NCBI GenBank assembly: GCA_024811115.1 | Contig: JAKOGH010000816.1 | Location: 1 to 13,460, forward strand | Source: Terana coerulea | Lineage: Eukaryota > Basidiomycota > Agaricomycetes > Polyporales > Phanerochaetaceae | Reading direction: 5' to 3' | DNA: 13,460 nucleotides | Part shown: one piece after another, positions 7,723 to 13,460 of the stretch | How positions within the stretch are numbered: position 1 is the stretch's first letter | Layout of the letters: the number at the start of each line of letters is the position of its first letter | Position numbers and translations under genes: made by a program | The notes under the pieces: generated by a model | Databases searched by the model: none | What the model was told of the DNA's origin: nothing | What the model saw: only the letters and a program-made list of their open reading frames with translations

Positions 7723-8332
7723 ATGCCTAAAGTCCCCCTGCGTTCACCACCTACGCGAAGAACAAGCCTTTGGGCCTTGGCGAGCGCATCTCTCCTTGAA
7801 AGGAGATTCGAGCCAAATATGCCAACGTTTGTAAACCGCGCAAGGTTTACAACCTGAAGCACGAGCCACCTTGTTCGTACCTCACTCTTCTGAGGAGTGC
7901 GAATGGCTTCGCCAGGAAGCAGAGGCCAACTCGTTGCTGAAGCGCATCGAGAGCTATGCTCTCATGAAGCAGCGTCGAAAAGAGCTGCTCCGCCGCCTCT
8001 CCGACTCCTCGCCATCACTCATTGAACGACTCGCCACCTTGCGAGGAGTACCAGGTCCCCAAGCCACTCCCAGCCAAGCTTTGGTTTCGACGAACCAAGC
8101 TGCTCAAGCACTCCAACGAGCTCCAACCGATGCTCGAGGCAACGAGTCCGCTTCGACCCGGTCTTCGAGAAACTCCGGCGAGGAGGACTCGTTGCAGGAC
8201 ACTAGTCACGCCCGAAGAAAGTGCGGGTGCCTGAGGAGATTCGGAACAAGCTGTGGGGTTGGTACGACAAGTTCCAGAATGTTTACAAAGAATCTGGACT
8301 CGCTGGGACAGAAGTGGGGTAATAAGCAGTGA
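7723..8332 (+). pseudogene. Extra ORF upstream of gag, coiled-coil-like, frameshifted
   Basis: Coding character runs through three frames. From ATG 7723 it reads MPKVPLRSPPTRRTSLWALA. It shifts near 7835 to a frame with EECEWLRQEAEANSLLKRIE and RRKELLRRLSD, then after about 8040 shifts to a frame ending VRVPEEIRNKLWGWYDKF and stopping at 8322. Charged, Leu-spaced helices suggest a coiled coil. I see no retroviral domain in it. It may be a separate ORF of the element or an upstream part of gag. The open frame that continues to 8332 has no ATG at its left end (TTG at 7871), so it is not an independent gene. Confidence 0.5.
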
Positions 8333-8567
8333 AGAGAGCTGGCGGGCTTATTAAAACGCATTGGCAAGGTCTCGTTTACGGACTTAAACAGTAGATTTGC
8401 AGTAGTCTGTATGCAGCTAGCAGCATTCAATGTAACCATCCCGAAGGCTGCTTAAATGAACTCTGCATTTCTGACTCGAAATAACTGGCTGGCATATAAC
8501 AACCAAAACCAACTTTTGTGTTCGAAGTTTTATTAAAAAACATTGGCACTAAAAATGAAGAGCAGAA
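8333..8567 (+). other. Spacer before gag with imperfect direct repeat
   Basis: No coding sequence. TTATTAAAACGCATTGGCA (8348-8366) and TTATTAAAAAACATTGGCA (8530-8548) match at 17 of 19 positions and flank 163 bp. The right copy ends 19 bp before the gag start. ATTGGCA could belong to a primer-binding region, but I could not match it to a tRNA 3' end. Confidence 0.4.
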
Positions 8568-9935
8568 ATGTCTTCTTTCACCAACTTTGTTTCTGACCGC
8601 ACTACAGAGGTCCTCGCCGACCCCGTAGCAGCCCTCCCGCACAATGTCGACACCAACTCTGCTCGCTTCAGCGATGCACAGCTGGCAGCGATCTCCACAT
8701 AGCGCGAAATGCTTTTTTCTCAGTTTGTTCGAATCAGCACGGACTTTACGCAAGGACATGTCACCAACATGTCAGGGCACTTCAACTGTGCGTATGATAC
8801 GACCTCTGAAGCAACTGATGACCAGCAGCACCAGAGATCGAGGAGCTGGAGAACACAGCTCTCAAGCAAGCCACAAAATTCGATCTCTGGAAAAGCTTGT
8901 AGAAGCTTACAGGTCTACCGTTGAGGCCTATAAGGCCCAAGTCGACAAAATCCCTGCAGATGGAGGTTCGGCGGTGGACGCATTCCAAAATGCCTGACCC
9001 CCACCTTCGATGGCTCAAAACGGCCTCGAGTGGTTGAACCACATCACGCTCTACCGCGAGCACATGCAGATTGCAACAGACAAGCAGCGCATTGTCCTCT
9101 TCCCGGTCGTTCTCAGGCACTGCCGCAACATATATGAAGTCCTATACAGACAAGTTGCAGACCAAACCAGCCTATCGGCACATGGAACGACTTCGTCAGA
9201 GAGATGCAAGGGATTTACGATCAGCGCTGACGAAAAGCAAGGTGCCAAGGACGAACTCGACACGCTCTGGAATAACAAGGATCTGGCCGAGGACTTCGTC
9301 CAATACGCGGAAAAGTACAAGACTCTGGCCCGGATCGTGGAGTACCAAGACAAGCTGCACATCGACAAGATCAAAGCAGCCCTGCCTCAGGACATGCATC
9401 AGTCGATGGTCATTTTGACAATCAGCAGTAACAAACCCAAGCAATGAGAAAGATACCTCGATATGCTATTGCAGCTGTATAAGGAACTCCACCCAGATCG
9501 TTCCAAGAGCTCGGTATTTGGTAACAACAACGGTAATAAGAACACGGCAGGCGAACAAGCAGTCCAAGAGTAAAGGCAAGGGCAAGGCGAAAGAAACCAA
9601 CCAGGCAGAAACGTCCGGCGAACACAAGTTCTGCCAGATCTGCTCGGTAAGGGTAAAAGCTCGCGTGCCAAAACCCATAACACAAATGACTGTTTCGATA
9701 ATCCGAAAAATGCCAACCAAGGCAAGGTTTTTTGTTGACTCCGTCATCCTCCAGCAACAACTACGGCAAGAGTCAGAGCAGCGGTGCTTCTGGCTCTGGT
9801 GGAAACCCGAACTCGAAAGGCAAGGGCAAGCCCTCCTTCAAGAACCGACTCATGGAGTTATTAAACTCTATGGACGATGACAACGACAATGCCACCCCTA
9901 ACGTCAAGTCAACTCAGCGAGCATCCGTGAGCTGA
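8568..9935 (+). pseudogene. gag: Ty3/Gypsy gag (capsid and nucleocapsid), frameshifted
   Basis: Starts at ATG 8568 (MSSFTNFVSDRTTEVLADPV), stops in frame at 8700-8702, and continues with coding signal in changing frames. Recognisable parts are the coiled coil (IEELENTALKQ, EKLVEAYRSTVEAYKAQVDK), the capsid block (PTFDGSK, EWLNHITLYREHM, SGTAATYMKSYTDKLQTKP, NDFVREMQGIYDQR, AKDELDTLWNNKDLAEDF), then YLDMLLQLYKELHPD. The nucleocapsid is Lys/Gly-rich with CQIC and, one frame over, THNTNDC, a zinc-knuckle-like CX2C...HX4C with longer spacing than the classical one. It ends in a Ser/Gly/Lys tail with a stop at 9935. At least six frame changes make it nonfunctional. The protein would assemble virus-like particles in an intact element. 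Confidence 0.85.
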
Positions 9936-10019
9936 GCGAATCCGAAGCTTGCCGCGAATGGAAGCAACCGAGACAAGCGATGAGTCTCGGGCGGGCCCAA
10001 GCAGACCGCGATGGGTTAA

Positions 10020-10541
10020 TCGCCGGACTCAAATGGATTTTCCCAAGGGAATGTAGAGGCTAACGCCTGCGATCTACATTCGGGGGATGACGCACCCTCT
10101 GTCAGCTCCGAGTTAGAATCGGACGAAGTAGTACTGGAATCTTGTGTAACTAGCATAGCTCGCAACAAGAAACGTTCTTTTAGACTTCCAGTAATGCTTT
10201 GGGTGTATGGTCATAAAGTGCAGGCCGAGGCTTTAGTAGACTCAGGCGCCACAACGAACTTCATCGACAAATTGTTCGTTGAAAGAAATCATCTGGTAAC
10301 TAATCGTATGGCACGTTCTGCATGGGTCGATGTGACTAATGCAGACAGAACTCCAAACCAAGCAGGACAAATTTATGAATATGTCCGAGCTTATGTTCAA
10401 ATCAGTGGTCACAAGTCTACCTTCATACCGTATGTCACACAGTTAGGAGACAAAGACATGATGATCGGATACAACTTCTTGCACCAACACAACCCCAGAT
10501 TGACTGGGAAAATGGGAAATGGAGTTCACCAGATGTCCTGA
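10020..10541 (+). pseudogene. pol: Retroelement aspartic protease (pol 5' part)
   Basis: A single frame is open here. The protease core has ALVDSGATTNFIDK, with the DSG catalytic triad residues of retropepsins, and a C-terminal DMMIGYNFLHQHNP that matches the usual I-L-G-x-D/N-F-L pattern. Before it lies an acidic linker (SSELESDEVVLES). The frame breaks near 10495, where the continuing protein sequence (IDWENGKW) moves to another frame. In intact elements it processes Gag-Pol. Confidence 0.85.
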
Positions 10542-11877
10542 GAGCTGTCTTACCTAATCAAGCCCGTAAAACACGGAGTCAGTGAAGCTGAAACCGACGA
10601 GCTTCAACTCGAGTCAGATCTTCCATGGGAATCCTCCCTGGACAATTTTGGAGACGAGGATACAGATAATCCATATATAAACTGGGTGGACATTGATGTC
10701 CCCAACGACCGCTCACAAGCAGAAGTTATCACTGCCATGTTCGACGATAAGGACATAGATCAGGAATTGACGACTCCGATGACGTAGGATACCGTCAAAT
10801 GGAAGTCACACGTGCCGGAATGGTTACACGAGTACGGCGACGTGTTCTCCAAGCGAAAATCAGAGCGAATGCCGGTACGCAAGGCATACAATCATCCGAT
10901 TGACTTTGTGAAAGGTACCTCCCTTCCCAAGCCGGCTAAAATCTACCGCTGTCTCCCAAAGAACGACATTCTTTGGATGAATGGATCGATGAAGAACTAC
11001 GGAAAGGTTACATTCGACCTTCCAAATCACCAGTTGCGGCACCATTTTTCTTTGTCAAAAGCACGACAGCGGATTGCGCCCGTGATGGACTACCGCGCAC
11101 TCAATGAGATCACCGCGAAGAACCACTACCCAATCCCAAGGATTGCTGACCTGATCGACTCACTGTCGCAGGCATCCATCTTTTCTAAGATTGACCTCCG
11201 GTGGGGCTATAATAACGTCCGAATCCGTGAGGGATGAGTGGAAAACGGCTTTTATCACCAAACGGGGCTTATTTGAGGCAACGGTCATGTATTTCGGATT
11301 CTCCAATGCACCAGCTACATTCCAGGCCATGATGAATGACATCTTAGGCGACTTGATTCGACAAGGACAAGTCATGGTGTATTTAGACGATATCTTGATC
11401 TTTGGCAATGATTTAAAGGAACACCGTAAACTTGTCAAAGAAGTGCTGAAAAGGCTTCGCGACAACGATCTATACGCAAAAGCAGAGAAATGTTTCTTCG
11501 AGAAAGACCGGATTGACTATCTTGGCATGATTATCTCGAAAAACAGCGTTGCGATGGATCCTGCAAAGGTGTCAGGAGTTCTTGAGTGGCCAGTACCTAC
11601 AAAGGTCAAACACGTTCAGGCTTTCTTAGGCTTTGCGAACTTCTATCGCAGGTTTATTAAAGACTTCGCCAAGTTAGCCAGGCCACTCACAGATCTAACG
11701 AAGAAAGATCAACCTTGGGTTTGGGAAGCTGACCAACAAGTGGCATTCGAGGCGCTGAAAAGGCCTTCACTTCAGCACCCATACTACGTATTCCGGATGA
11801 TGAGAACCCATTCAGACTGTCAACCGATGCAAGCGACTTTGCAATCGGTGCAGTGCTTCGCAACAGGATCCTGCTGA
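10542..11877 (+). pseudogene. pol: Reverse transcriptase and start of RNase H (pol middle part)
   Basis: After a linker with an in-frame TAG at 10785-10787, the RT domain begins with [20 protein letters not shown]. The true frame is lost at about 10955-11080, where [20 protein letters not shown] is seen in another frame, then resumes with [19 protein letters not shown] and [13 protein letters not shown] further shift near 11235 leads to WKTAFITKRGLFE, the catalytic VMVYLDDILIF (YLDD box), and the connection segment with FLGFANFYRRFIKDF. RNase H starts near 11780, where LSTDASDFAIGAVL is in another frame. RT copies the element RNA to DNA in the particle. The stretch 11240-11760 is the best preserved part of the element. 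Confidence 0.93.
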
Positions 11878-12269
11878 CGAAATGTGGCACCCCGTAGCCT
11901 TCCACCAAGTCACTCAACGTACACGAACGTAATTATGAGATTTACGACAAAGAGTTGCTCGCAATCATAAGAGCATTGGAAGAGTACAGACACTACTTGG
12001 AGGGACATCCGGAAAAGTTCGAAGTATGGTCAGATCATCGAATCTGACTTACTTCAGAACAGCCCAAAAGTTGACCACAGAGACAAGCGCGATGGGCTTT
12101 GTACCTCACGCGATTCAACTATTCACTACATCACAAGCCTGGAAAGACAATGCAAGCTGAAGACCCTCTGTCCAGGAGGCCAGATCATGAGGAGGGGTAA
12201 AGCTCGACAACCGAGACCAAATTTTGCTCAAACCGGAATATTTCGCCATCCGGGCTGTCGAGGCTTCCC
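11878..12269 (+). pseudogene. pol: RNase H remainder and RT-integrase linker, broken
   Basis: Shifted frames give [20 protein letters not shown] and [13 protein letters not shown], the RNase H core of Ty3/Gypsy pol, then [21 protein letters not shown] stop in place of the usual Asn follows the WSDH block (CGAATCTGAC at about 12039-12048). No continuous frame exists across the segment. Confidence 0.75.
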
Positions 12270-13460
12270 ATGAAGCGCCTCGTTAACAACGACCAAATCC
12301 TAATTGAGGTCAAGGAAGCATTGCTATCAGATGATGTTACGAAAGGCTACAAGTCATTATTGAAGTCAGGACCTAGAGAGTTTGGAAAAGCCTCAAGGAA
12401 TGGAACTACGAGAACGGATTACTACTGTTCCGTGGCAAGATCTATATCCCTACATCAACAGATGATCATTTACGACGACAAATTGTACAAATTCATCACG
12501 ACTTACCATCAGTCGGACACCCGGCAGGTGGAAAACGTATCGAACTAGTCTCTAGAAACTATTGGTGGCCGGGCATGTCAATATTTGTCAAAAACTATGT
12601 TACGGGTTGTGATATGTGTCAGCGGATGAAAAATCGCCCACAGCAGCCCTATGGACCATTAATGCCGAACCCTGTGCCTCATGGGCCATGGGAAATCATT
12701 ACAATCGACCTCATCACTCAGTTACCAGAGTCACATGGTTACAACGCTATCGTGTTGTCGTATGTCGACTTATCAAGCAAGCGCACTTCTATGCAATCAC
12801 GAATGAGTTTTCGGCAAGAGACCTGTCACAACTATTGTATGACAGAGTGTATCCCTTGCACGGGCTGCCGCTTCAGATCATATCAGATCGAGGAACTCAG
12901 TTTGCAGCGGAACTATTCCAGCAATGGTGCAAACTACTTGTATCAACTCGGCAATGTCTACGGCATATCATCCACAGACGGACGGTAAACAGAGTGTGTG
13001 AATCAGATTCTGGAACAGTATCTTCGGTGCTATGTGGACTACAACCTTGATAACTGGTCTACATTGTTGAGTACAGCGGAGTTTGCGTACAATAACCGAG
13101 CACGAAGGAACCAAGGAGACACCATTCTTCTTGGAATACGGTCGACATCTTCGAGCGGTCCTACACTAGTCAAGCAGGTCAAGAGCATAGACCTTAACGA
13201 CATCATGAAACAGCGACATGAAGCCCAAGCAGGCGAAAGCTGCTCTAACCTTAGCTGCTGAGCGTATGAAATGGTACTACGACCAGGCGTCCAAAACGTG
13301 CCGTTTAAAGTCGGAGACAAAGTACTTATCAACTTACGGGATTACCAGACCACGGAGCGTGCATTAAACCCACGGTATGAGGACCGGATTCGAAATCATC
13401 GAACAGTTGTCCGCTGTCACCTTCAAGTTAAAATGCCACCACGCTACCGAGCTATGCATT
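12270..13460 (+). pseudogene. pol: Integrase (pol 3' part), frameshifted and cut by window end
   Basis: The HHCC zinc-binding region is split over frames: IHHDLPSVGHP in one, then NYVTGCDMCQRMKNRPQQPY from about 12594 in another. The DDE core has WEIITIDLITQLPES (first Asp), then after a shift near 12780 IISDRGTQFAAELFQQW (second Asp), then after another shift AYHPQTDG and a region with FAYNN. At 13260-13460 a C-terminal part follows with ERMKWYYDQ, PFKVGDKVLINLRDY and MPPRYRAMH. Whether a chromodomain follows cannot be seen. In an intact element it inserts the cDNA into the host chromosome. Confidence 0.88.

Larger units (their letters stand above)
6570..13460 (+). mobile_element. Degenerate Ty3/Gypsy LTR retrotransposon, 5' part; 3' LTR outside window
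   Basis: The domain order gag - protease - reverse transcriptase - RNase H - integrase on the plus strand is that of Ty3/Gypsy elements (integrase after RNase H, unlike Copia). The 5' limit is placed at TGTAACATC because LTRs begin with TG and the following 400 bp look like a U3 promoter ending in TATATAAAG. No 3' LTR is available to confirm it. Coding regions are broken by at least ten frameshifts and some stops, so this copy cannot make a full polyprotein. Confidence 0.85.

Noticed and set aside
7605..7862. 85-codon minus-strand open frame
   Set aside because: Antisense to the beginning of the extra ORF of the retroelement, without motifs of its own.
9399..9760. Three hydrophobic open frames on the minus strand (Leu/Cys/Phe-rich)
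   Set aside because: They are the complement of the Lys/Gly-rich nucleocapsid region of gag; the apparent membrane segments come from that composition.

Overview
The window is fungal nuclear DNA, most likely from a basidiomycete (Agaricomycetes-type). Protein-coding genes are interrupted by many short GT-AG introns of 52-62 nt. The genes recognised are a GH71 alpha-1,3-glucanase, a 3-hydroxyanthranilate 3,4-dioxygenase, small fungal Q-rich stress-type proteins and a Ty3/Gypsy retroelement. No rRNA or convincing tRNA gene was seen.

Left half (1-6569) is ordinary host sequence with five genes. A secreted GH71 mutanase lies on the minus strand (1213 down to the window edge) and contains a cryptic in-frame 54-nt intron plus a 54-bp minisatellite in its Ser/Thr linker. 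A divergent, unrecognised Ser-rich gene lies on the plus strand (about 2046-2962). Two small minus-strand paralogues (3258-3665 and 4402-4706) share exon lengths, intron phases, TATA boxes and an upstream promoter module, so they are a tandem duplication that includes the promoter. A complete four-exon BNA1/HAAO gene of the kynurenine-to-NAD pathway lies on the minus strand (5235-5935) with all expected iron ligands.

Right half (about 6570-13460) is a plus-strand Ty3/Gypsy LTR retrotransposon entering from its 5' end. It has a putative LTR promoter region with TATATAAAG, a leader with a splice donor and acceptor, an extra coiled-coil-like ORF ahead of gag, then gag, protease, reverse transcriptase, RNase H and integrase. 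The element runs off the window before its 3' LTR. It is decayed, mostly by small indels that shift frame, with a few in-frame stops.

No new defence or enzymatic system is evident. The points most worth following up are the duplicated promoter module of the two small paralogues, the extra ORF and possible leader intron of the retroelement, and U6 snRNA-like fragments within that leader.
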